DNA from: a bacterium
GTDB taxonomy: Bacteria > Actinomycetota > Acidimicrobiia > Spongiisociales > UBA5794
NCBI GenBank assembly: GCA_024226255.1
Contig: JAAELU010000613.1
Span: 1-33,354 of the forward strand
Length of the DNA: 33,354 nucleotides
Reading direction: 5' to 3'
In this document: one piece after another, positions 24,024 to 30,693 of the stretch
Numbering within the stretch: position 1 is the first letter of the stretch
Layout of the letters: the number at the start of each line of letters is the position of its first letter
The notes under the pieces: generated by a model
What the model was told of the DNA's origin: nothing
Seen by the model: the letters and a program-made list of their open reading frames with translations, nothing else
Databases searched by the model: none
Position numbers and translations under genes: made by a program

Positions 24024-24089
24024 CAGAAATCAGAAGTCAGATCAGGCAGGACTGGTTTCTGAATTCTGGCTTCTGGCTTCTGATTTCTG
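24024..24089. terminator. Bidirectional terminator-like inverted repeat
   Basis: CAGAAATCAGAAGTCAG (24024-24040) pairs with CTGGCTTCTGATTTCTG (24073-24089): 17 bp with a single G-T pair, around a 32-nt loop. It sits between convergent genes, 11 bp after the TlpA-like stop and 3 bp before the stop of the coiled-coil gene, which fits a shared terminator. The arms are built from the same CAGAAG(T/C)CAG units seen at 3190-3213 and 4964-4996. Confidence 0.6.
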
Positions 24090-24092
24090 GAT

Positions 24093-24644
24093 TCAGTCCG
24101 CGCCGCCGACTTCGAATTCAATGATGTCGGTGAGGGCGCCTGGGCCGGTTGGGTTCTGGCGAGGTGGCAAGAACTCGTCGACAGCAGGTTCCTCATTTGG
24201 GGACGCGGTGACACCTTCGCTCGAAGCCAGCCGCTTGGCGGCAGAAGCCAACTCTCGCTCCTTATCGGCGAGGATCGAGTCTCTTTCGGCCAACTCACCT
24301 TCCAGTCGGTCGACAAGCGCAGCTCGTGCCTCGAGCGCATCGACATCGACATTGGGCTTCATTGCCGCATCGGCGGTGCGTAACTCGGCCAGCTTGTTGT
24401 TCTGTAGCTGCAGGTTGTCGATCTTGGTCAGCGTTGCGTTGAGCTTGGATTCGAGATCCTCGCTGCGCGATTGCGCCGCCGCCAGCCGGCGTTCGACCTC
24501 CATGCGCTCCGGCCCAGCCGAAGCTGCGGCCTTGACCGTCTGCGGGCGCGGACGGCGGATCAGCAGTCCGAGCAGCAGCCCAAGCAGGCTGGCGCCAATC
24601 AGGAATAGGACTATCTCGCCGATGGCGTACAGAGATCCGCGCAT
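24093..24644 (-). CDS. Membrane-anchored coiled-coil protein
   Basis: The protein has 183 residues: an N-terminal membrane helix (about residues 7-29, IGEIVLFLIGASLLGLLLGLLI), a basic stop-transfer RRPRP, then a long charged helix (about 50-145) with heptad-like leucines that should form a coiled coil, and a short acidic tail. I do not recognise a family. By the positive-inside rule the coil would be cytoplasmic. The ATG at 24644 is supported by AAGGAGG; it shares its A with the stop TGA of the upstream OmpA-family gene (TGATG), and a GTG at 24647 is the alternative. Tight coupling suggests a complex with the OmpA-like protein, perhaps spanning the envelope. It ends at a shared terminator hairpin. 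Confidence 0.75.
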   Translation of the reverse strand: MRGSLYAIGEIVLFLIGASLLGLLLGLLIRRPRPQTVKAAASAGPERMEVERRLAAAQSRSEDLESKLNATLTKIDNLQLQNNKLAELRTADAAMKPNVDVDALEARAALVDRLEGELAERDSILADKERELASAAKRLASSEGVTASPNEEPAVDEFLPPRQNPTGPGALTDIIEFEVGGAD

Positions 24645-26020
24645 CACTCGCCTCCTTGTGGTGCTGGTCCGAGGAAGAACTCGATCCGACGGTTGATCGT
24701 CCGGCCTTCCTCAGTTGAATTGTCGCCGATGGGGCGAGTCTCGCCGTAACCGATCGCCACCACTCGGGCGGGATCGACGCCGGCAGCGACCAGGTAGTCG
24801 ACTGCCGCCTGTGCCCGGTCCTCACTGAGGCCCTGGTTGAACGCATCGCTTCCCACGTCATCGGTGTGGCCTTCGACCGTACCGACCAACGTGGGATTAC
24901 GAAGCAAGATACCGGCAGCGGTATTCAGTAGAACGACGAGTTGATCGGACAACCCTGAACTGCCGTACTCAAAGGTGGCGCCGCCGCGCAATGCACCCGT
25001 AATGAGGTCGTCCTCGATGTTGAATTCCCACTGCGGCACCGGAGCAAACTGCACAAAAACCAGAGGCACCCGATAAAGGGAGAAGGTCTCCGCAATGGAG
25101 TCTCTCACCTCGACCGTGCTGATGACGTTGCCTTCTCCGTATACCGACCCGGCGGCTCCAATGATCCGTTGGGCGACCCCGTCGCTCGGCAAAACACCGC
25201 TGAGCACGACCGTGCCGTCTCCCGGCGCCTCAGCGGCAAACGACGGCGGCCCCAGATTGGAGACCGCAACTTCCGACGTGACTCTGACACTCTCACCGAG
25301 AGCCTGTCCAAGAGCTCCCTCAAGCTGTGCCTTGCGCAGGTCGCTAGGGGCACTGCCGGTTATGACTGCCTCCTGACCGGCGACCTGAATCCCAGAATTG
25401 CTGAGCACCGGCAGCACGGAGATGACACGGAAGGCGTTTGGCACCCAAGAGGCGTTCTCTAGGGAAGTATCGACCTCAACTGATCCCTCGAGGAATGGGG
25501 CATAGATCAGATCGGCAACCGCGGCGATCCTTGCTGCCGCTTCGGCATCAGGCACTGCTCCCGAGAGCTTCAGAATCCCTTGATCGAGCGTGGCGTTGAT
25601 ATGGGCGAGGCCCGGCGCCACGGTCGGAGCCGTTGAAGTCCCTGGTGCCACCGACGAACTGGGGACGTTCGTGTCCGGAGCCGAGCTGTCATCTGGACCC
25701 TGGGTCGTGTCTGTGATGATCACGACGTCTGGAAGGTCATTCCACTCGATCGACCTGATGCCGGTGATCTCGCGAACGACTGCCTCGGCCTCGGAACGCT
25801 GCAAAGCGGTTGCTGCTCCCCCAAGGGCGACGTCGCGCCCATCTACCTCAATCTCCTGGATCGGGATGCCGGCATCGGCCAGAGCGCCAGACACTCTGTC
25901 CTCGATGTCGTTCTCCTCGTTCTGGAGGCCCCACACAACAGCGGTGCCGACCAAGAGGATCCAAAGGCCGAGCACGACCCCAATCAGAACGCTTTTGATT
26001 CTTCGGCGATCATTCCCCAT
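24644..26020 (-). CDS. OmpATb-like protein: BON-type repeats plus OmpA domain
   Basis: The protein has 458 residues: a short basic N-terminus (MGNDRRRIKS), one membrane helix (about 10-30), a series of BON-like or alpha/beta repeats (IEDRVSGALADAGI...; INATLDQGILKLSGAVPDAEAAARI; LRKAQLEGALGQAL; GTVVLSGVLPSDGVAQRI), and a C-terminal peptidoglycan-binding OmpA domain. That domain has VEGHTDDVGSDAFNQGLSEDRAQAA, VAIGYGETRP and NRRIEFFL. This arrangement resembles mycobacterial OmpATb/ArfA (TM + BON + OmpA), linked to the acid response, but with more repeats. I chose ATG 26020, just before the membrane segment; an extension from 26098 is possible and no clear Shine-Dalgarno sequence decides. It is first of a two-gene unit with the coiled-coil protein. 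Confidence 0.85.
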   Translation of the reverse strand: MGNDRRRIKSVLIGVVLGLWILLVGTAVVWGLQNEENDIEDRVSGALADAGIPIQEIEVDGRDVALGGAATALQRSEAEAVVREITGIRSIEWNDLPDVVIITDTTQGPDDSSAPDTNVPSSSVAPGTSTAPTVAPGLAHINATLDQGILKLSGAVPDAEAAARIAAVADLIYAPFLEGSVEVDTSLENASWVPNAFRVISVLPVLSNSGIQVAGQEAVITGSAPSDLRKAQLEGALGQALGESVRVTSEVAVSNLGPPSFAAEAPGDGTVVLSGVLPSDGVAQRIIGAAGSVYGEGNVISTVEVRDSIAETFSLYRVPLVFVQFAPVPQWEFNIEDDLITGALRGGATFEYGSSGLSDQLVVLLNTAAGILLRNPTLVGTVEGHTDDVGSDAFNQGLSEDRAQAAVDYLVAAGVDPARVVAIGYGETRPIGDNSTEEGRTINRRIEFFLGPAPQGGE

Positions 26021-26228
26021 TGGAACGGACGTCCTGTACTTCTCTGGTCCCTTGCTTCTTCTCTTAACGAACAACAACGGCTTGCCCTTGAGCAACAACA
26101 GCGGCGCTGTTGATTATGCCGGTGTGCCGGCGGTCACAATATCACCGCTCGCTCGACTCGACGCGTTCTCCCGCCGTCATTCGGTTTCGTGCGGCAATCC
26201 AAATGCCGGCACTGGCTATCGTCCCGGT

Positions 26229-26783
26229 ATGACCTGGCTCGTGGCCGTACTTGTTGTCTCGGTGGTGGTATCGCTCTTGAGGGGCGGCAAATTGTCGAAC
26301 TTGCCCGACATCTACGCCCGCGGCTGGCCCCTCTTGTTCATCGGTTTCGGCCTCCAGATTGTGGCCAATGCGGTCGACAACTCACGACTCGCCATAGCCT
26401 TGCTGCTCACTTCCTATGTCGTACTGCTCATCATGGTCTGGCTCAACAGATCGGAAGCAGGCATGTGGATCGCGGGCATTGGCCTCCTGATGAATTTCAC
26501 CGTGATCACTCTCAACAATGGGATGCCGGTGCTCGAGGAAGCGATCATCCTGGCCGGCGGAACCGGCGACGTTGTCTTCGATGCAAAACATGTCGTTCTA
26601 GACGCGTCGAGCCATCTGCCATTCCTATCTGACGTGATCCCGCTTCCAGGGAGCGTTATCTCGCTCGGAGACGTATTCCTCGCGGTCGGGCTCGGCGTAT
26701 TCATCGAGGATCAGCTGAAACAGCCTCTGCGGCTCTTTCGCCATCGGGTCCAAGGCGTGCCGGGGTCGGCGGCAGACAGCTGA
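26229..26783 (+). CDS. DUF5317 family membrane protein
   Basis: A 184-residue integral membrane protein with about five hydrophobic helices. It starts MTWLVAVLVVSVVVSLLRGG and has the internal LLMNFTVITLNNGMPV motif (asparagine-rich, typical of DUF5317) and a late ISLGDVFLAVGLGVFIED helix. Function is unknown; family members are common in actinobacteria and Firmicutes. ATG 26229 is the natural start. The longer plus-strand frame that begins at 25590 only mirrors the OmpA-like gene. It is divergent from the OmpA-like gene across about 210 bp that contain no other visible gene. Confidence 0.75.
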   Translation: MTWLVAVLVVSVVVSLLRGGKLSNLPDIYARGWPLLFIGFGLQIVANAVDNSRLAIALLLTSYVVLLIMVWLNRSEAGMWIAGIGLLMNFTVITLNNGMPVLEEAIILAGGTGDVVFDAKHVVLDASSHLPFLSDVIPLPGSVISLGDVFLAVGLGVFIEDQLKQPLRLFRHRVQGVPGSAADS

Positions 26784-26822
26784 GAAACTGTTCAACATTC
26801 CGATGCTGGCTCTGCGGATCTC

Positions 26823-26991
26823 CTAGGGGTCTGTTGGATGATCGCTGTGGATGGATCTGCGGCGGGTCATTGTCTCTGCCACAGGTCAACAAGCGAAGGA
26901 GTATCGGTAGATACTTCGAGCCTTGTTGAGCGAAGGCAGGGGCGATTAGACCCGCAGAGGCGCCACATCGGATTGTCCAATAGACCCCTAG
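26823..26991. mobile_element. MITE-like 169-bp palindromic element flanked by CTAG
   Basis: Both ends carry CTAG (26823-26826 and 26988-26991), consistent with a 4-bp target duplication. Inside, GGGTCTGTTGGA and TCCAATAGACCC form terminal inverted repeats (11 of 12 positions). The similarity continues inward (ATC, TGTGG, TCTGCGG, GTC, CTGCC), and the centre is a strong hairpin TCAACAAG...AGTATC-GGTA-GATACT...CTTGTTGA. No reading frame is present, so it must be mobilised in trans, if at all. CTAG targets are used by some IS5-type elements, from which I infer a relation. The right CTAG supplies the TAG stop of the HD-domain gene. Confidence 0.7.
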
Positions 26992-28211
26992 ACCTGGCTG
27001 CTGGGATGCAGGTCGCCCGATGCAGCCACGATGCGGCGTAGCGAAGCCGTGATGTCAGGGTCATAGTCGTAGGTTGAGCCGAGGTGGAGCAGCTCGAGCG
27101 AATCGACGGCAGACAAGAGCTGATCGTTGCGCGCCTGGTCGTATGCGCTGGCCACCTTGATGATCTTGGAGGCGAGCGGCACGGACTCGTCGCGTTCCTC
27201 GCCGATGTTGCGATAGGGCCGATGCTGCTCTCGTACTAGGAGTCCCACCTTCTCCAGAAATGGCGCTTCTCCGATTATCTGGGCTCCCCAGCGCGCCAGA
27301 TCCTCATCGGTATAACCGGCGCGCAGGATGGCCGGCTCGTTGAGGGTGATCCGTCCAATGTCGTGCATCAGGGCGGCGTACTCGAGTTCTGTTACCTCGT
27401 CCGGGTGCATTCCAATGTCACGGGCAATCGCTACGGCGACCTTGGCAGTGCGCTCGCTGTGTCCGGGGGTAGCAAGGCCGGCGACTTCGGGAATCTGGGC
27501 CAGAGCCCGGATGGTCTGTCCGTAGGTGATCCGGGTGTTGTTGTAGCGGACAAACGCCAGGTGGCTGAAGGCGTATGGCAAGAGCGCCAGGGGGATAGCC
27601 CACCAACGCATCTTTTCGAAGGCCAGCCCAAACAACGCACCGGACGTGAACAGGCTGACGATGGCTGCCCAGTCCTCGAGGGCCAGCAGCCAAAGGAAGC
27701 GGGCAGACAAGCCTTCGCTTTCGAGTCCTACCAGAGAGCGGATCAGTGCCCTGACGGCAAACCAGACGATTCCGCCGGCCGCCACAATCGGGAGTGTCCC
27801 GGCATCGATGTCAAAGTCGCTGCGGATCGTCAACTCGGAGAGAACCACCACCGTCATGGCAAACGCCATCAGCGATGTCACCTCGGCGAGGAACTGGGAG
27901 CCGCTCAGGCCGGCCACCGGTTTCTTGACGGCAAAAACACCCCACGCCATTGCCATGCCCAGAGACAGGATCGCCAACATGCCGGCATGCTCACGGACCA
28001 GGAAAGGCACAGCCGTCGCGGCGCCGATGGCCAAATAGAGGTGCTCGCCGCTGGGCGCCGGGACTGTCACCAGATGGGCCAGAGCGATTATGGCTGCGCC
28101 AAGAAGGACAACCTTGATGTCTCGAGCCGACACGCTCGCCATCACGGCGCCGAACGCAAGACAAGCGATGAACACGGTCAACGATATGCCGTTGACTTTG
28201 CGTTCAGCCAT
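26988..28211 (-). CDS. Membrane protein with HD (degenerate HD-GYP) domain
   Basis: The protein has 407 residues. About seven or eight membrane helices fill the first 235 residues. A cytoplasmic HD-type phosphohydrolase-like domain follows: TPGHSERTAKVAVAIARDIG, then YAALMHDIGRITLNEP with His-Asp at about 283-284. The region that would carry HHE...DGxGYP in a c-di-GMP phosphodiesterase reads VREQHRPYRNIG, so the GYP signature is lost and activity is doubtful. I chose ATG 28211, which overlaps the stop of the upstream HD-GYP gene by eight bases; an earlier start at 28292 lies within that gene. The last codon is a TAG provided by the adjacent CTAG-flanked element. It may be a regulatory partner of the upstream protein. 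Confidence 0.85.
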   Translation of the reverse strand: MAERKVNGISLTVFIACLAFGAVMASVSARDIKVVLLGAAIIALAHLVTVPAPSGEHLYLAIGAATAVPFLVREHAGMLAILSLGMAMAWGVFAVKKPVAGLSGSQFLAEVTSLMAFAMTVVVLSELTIRSDFDIDAGTLPIVAAGGIVWFAVRALIRSLVGLESEGLSARFLWLLALEDWAAIVSLFTSGALFGLAFEKMRWWAIPLALLPYAFSHLAFVRYNNTRITYGQTIRALAQIPEVAGLATPGHSERTAKVAVAIARDIGMHPDEVTELEYAALMHDIGRITLNEPAILRAGYTDEDLARWGAQIIGEAPFLEKVGLLVREQHRPYRNIGEERDESVPLASKIIKVASAYDQARNDQLLSAVDSLELLHLGSTYDYDPDITASLRRIVAASGDLHPSSQV

Positions 28212-29547
28212 CGAGGCGAATCCCCTCCGCTCGGCGGCGGGCTTCCTCTTCGCTGTCGACGTCTGGAGAGCCGTAGCGCTCGCCACGGGCATCGATGATT
28301 TCGATGAGGGCCTCGACTACATCCGGGTCGAATTGGGTACCGGCGTTTTCGCGCAGCTCGGTGAATGCGTATTCCTGCGATAGCGCCACCCGGTAGGACC
28401 TGGTCGATGTCATGGCATCAAACGAGTCTGCCACGGCCAGGATGCGGGCCTCGAGAGACGGCGGTCCCTCATGCTCGTGGCCGCCGCGGTAGCCGTTGCC
28501 GTCGTAGTGAGCATGGTGATGTGCCGCGATATCGACCATTGGCTGCAGGAAGTCGACCTCGGCGAGGAGTTCCTCGACAAGGTGCACATGCATCTCCATC
28601 TGCTCCCACTCATCGCCCGAGAGGCGAGCCCGCTTGCGAATCAGGTCGCGGGGAACGGCCAGTTTCCCGACGTCGTGGATGAGAGCCGCCCAACGCAACT
28701 TCTCCAGTCGCGTGCCGTTGAACCCCATTTCGGTTCCGATGAGCTCTGAGAAATAGGCGACTCGCTCGGTGTGGCCCCGTGTGTACAGGTCCTTGGCCTC
28801 GAGCGCCTTGACGAAGCCGCGCAGCGTGCTGTCCTGAGCTTCGCGGAGTCGAGCATATGACACGAAGGTCATCTGTGAGACAAAGAACACGACAAAGATG
28901 AGAGGCAGGGTGACGAGGCCTCGCAGGTGGTAGGCGGCGCCGAGCAATGCTGCCAATACGCCGGTACCCAAGTACGGCAGCATGATGTTGAGCATGTTCG
29001 ACCAGGGCCGCACTTGGCGGGCTCCAAAGACCGAACGGAAGATGAACTGCACCAGCGTGAAGTTCAAGGCCCCCTGCAGAGCCGAGGCGGCTACTGCGGC
29101 AGCGACGAATCGTGGCAGATTCTCCGGGGTGACGGCGGCGGCGGGAGCGATGAAGGCAAAGAGGGCAGCAGCGGCAGTAGCCGAAATGACGATCTGGCCG
29201 AAGTTGACTGAGGGTTCGAACCAACGCCGCAACCGGAAGTCGGCGGGCTGGAATGGACTCACGGCCGCGATGACGGCCACCGCAACCACTGGCTGCGACT
29301 CGGCAAACACAACGGCGGCTGTTATCTGGACCAGCAGCGACGTGCTGATGACGAGGTGGTCGTTGATCTCGACGGCAGTCCAATCGAAGTAGATGCCGAC
29401 AAGTGCGAAGACGACGAGAAGCCAAGGGGGGTCAGGCAAGTCACCGGGCAGCAGCAGCCAGACGAGAAGGGCGACCGCCGCAAGCACAAAGCCGACCGCT
29501 AGCCGGATACGAACTCGCTGTTGTCGCGTCGGGTTCTGCTGATTCAT
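28204..29547 (-). CDS. Membrane-bound HD-GYP domain protein (putative c-di-GMP phosphodiesterase)
   Basis: The protein has 447 residues. About seven or eight hydrophobic helices (residues 15-230) resemble an integral membrane sensor domain. A linker helix (YARLREAQDSTLRGFVKALEAKD) leads into the HD-GYP domain: TRGHTERVAYFSELIG, AALIHDVGKLAVP (His291-Asp292), HVHLVEELL, AAHHHAHYDGNGYRGG (343-356) and ILAVADSFDAMTSTRSYR. The metal-binding residues are in place, but the GYP tripeptide is GYR. Such domains hydrolyse cyclic di-GMP, and many proteins with imperfect GYP remain active. It starts at ATG 29547 with AGGACCAGG upstream. It is co-transcribed with the degenerate HD protein downstream (8-bp overlap). 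Confidence 0.9.
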   Translation of the reverse strand: MNQQNPTRQQRVRIRLAVGFVLAAVALLVWLLLPGDLPDPPWLLVVFALVGIYFDWTAVEINDHLVISTSLLVQITAAVVFAESQPVVAVAVIAAVSPFQPADFRLRRWFEPSVNFGQIVISATAAAALFAFIAPAAAVTPENLPRFVAAAVAASALQGALNFTLVQFIFRSVFGARQVRPWSNMLNIMLPYLGTGVLAALLGAAYHLRGLVTLPLIFVVFFVSQMTFVSYARLREAQDSTLRGFVKALEAKDLYTRGHTERVAYFSELIGTEMGFNGTRLEKLRWAALIHDVGKLAVPRDLIRKRARLSGDEWEQMEMHVHLVEELLAEVDFLQPMVDIAAHHHAHYDGNGYRGGHEHEGPPSLEARILAVADSFDAMTSTRSYRVALSQEYAFTELRENAGTQFDPDVVEALIEIIDARGERYGSPDVDSEEEARRRAEGIRLDG

Positions 29548-30066
29548 CCTGGTCCTGGCCTGCAGATCAAGAAGGCAGAGCGATCGCCCGGGCTGCTCGG
29601 ATAGTGGTCACGTAATTTTCAGGTTTGCGGCTCCGGCCAACAAGGCCGTCAACACGCTTCCGACGGTCAACGCAAGCTTTACCAAACGGCTCTTCACGGG
29701 TTAAATCATCCTCAGGATTGTTGATCTCGAAACTTGGCATGGATTCGCCGGTTCGAGTCATGATCCGCTCCGCTGAGGACGGAATCTCTTCCGATAGTCG
29801 TTCGAGCAGCACCGGGCGTCACCCCCATCCCACAGATCGAAATCCGTAGGGACACCTTCAGTTGTCTATGTGCACGCCTATCCCCACACGAGATTCCGCC
29901 TTAGCGAAGCGGTATCTCAGGCCCACCCGAGGCCTGTGGAGGGTTCGTGGTGAACCCGACCACGGACGTACGATACCGGAGCAGAGCGCGAATAAGCAAG
30001 AACGAAAATCGCGAACTCTGCTACTCCCGGTAATCGGCGGCTACGCTACGCCGCCATGGAGACTCG
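29548..30066. other. Long intergenic region without a confident gene
   Basis: This is the longest gene-poor stretch in the window (519 bp). A minus-strand frame of 81 codons (29567-29812, GTG start) reads FEINNPEDDLTREEPFG and so on but has no ribosome-binding site, so I cannot call it a gene. The right half is rich in short inverted repeats (see 29890-29957), and the end contains GGCG-N11-CGCC-type symmetry just before the next gene. Promoters for both flanking divergent genes must lie here. Confidence 0.5.
29890..29957 (+). ncRNA. Candidate structured RNA or leader (three consecutive hairpins)
   Basis: Three hairpins follow one another almost without spacers. The first is GAGAT-T-CCGC / GCGG-T-ATCTC (29890-29918). 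The second is AGGCC/GGCCT (29919-29935). The third is GGGTTC/GAACCC (29941-29957), which competes with an alternative CGTGGT/ACCACG pairing just downstream. It lies 110 bp upstream of the 30067 gene. It does not match a riboswitch class that I know. Strand and function are uncertain. Confidence 0.25.
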
Positions 30067-30693
30067 ATGCTGAACTATCAGGAGCTCGAAGAAACGCTGA
30101 GTCGTCTGGACTCGGTGGACGCGGTGCGGGTGGTGGCCGAAGGCGAACGGGTCGCCGAAGTTCACGTATTGGCTGCCGCTTCAAAGCCACCCAAACAGGT
30201 GGTGCGCGACGTGCAGTCGTTGGCGATGGCCAGATACGGCACCAATATCGACCGCCGAGTCATTTCCGTCGTCCAGCTGGCCGCTCAGGCCATGGCGGTA
30301 CAAGCCGAATCGCGACCCCGCCTCGTCAAGATCTTTGACGAGGCCGACGGCGCAAGAACGACAGTCCACGTGACGTTGTCCTGGCAGAGCGGCGAGCACA
30401 CCGGGAGTTCACTGGGCCCTGTGGTTGGCTCCGCTCGACTCAGGCTGGTGGGCGAAGCCACCATCGATGCCCTCGATCAGATCTTCTTGAACCTGCCACC
30501 GCTCGTCCTCGACTCGATTGGGATCGCCACCGTCGGGATGCGCCGCATCGCGATTGCCGTCGTGCTCGGGGGTACAACCCAGGACAACGAGCTAGCCGTC
30601 GGCTCAGCCCTCGCCGGCGAGGATGAATCTGAAGCGGCAGTGCGCGCCGTCCTGGACGCGCTCAATCGCCGCCTGCCTACTCTGAGCGAGTGA
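30067..30693 (+). CDS. Conserved-looking hypothetical protein coupled to GGT
   Basis: A 208-residue soluble protein with no signal peptide or membrane segment; I do not recognise a named family. The N-terminal part (NYQELEETLSRLDSVDAVRVVAEGERVAEVHVLAA) looks like an alpha-beta domain, then KPPKQVVRDVQSLAMARYG, IDRRVISVVQL, and a second alpha-beta part (ARLRLVGEATIDALDQI...) that ends in helix-rich sequence. The two halves could be related small domains. ATG 30067 has GGAG six bases upstream. Its TGA overlaps the GTG start of the gamma-glutamyltransferase-family gene (GTGA), so it is probably translated in a coupled way. It is first of a possible three-gene operon. Confidence 0.75.
   Translation: MLNYQELEETLSRLDSVDAVRVVAEGERVAEVHVLAAASKPPKQVVRDVQSLAMARYGTNIDRRVISVVQLAAQAMAVQAESRPRLVKIFDEADGARTTVHVTLSWQSGEHTGSSLGPVVGSARLRLVGEATIDALDQIFLNLPPLVLDSIGIATVGMRRIAIAVVLGGTTQDNELAVGSALAGEDESEAAVRAVLDALNRRLPTLSE

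Noticed and set aside
29567-29812. Minus-strand 81-codon frame with protein-like composition (FEINNPEDDLTREEPFG)
   Set aside because: GTG start without Shine-Dalgarno sequence, no recognised family, and an open frame on the opposite strand as well. It could be a gene remnant but cannot be supported.
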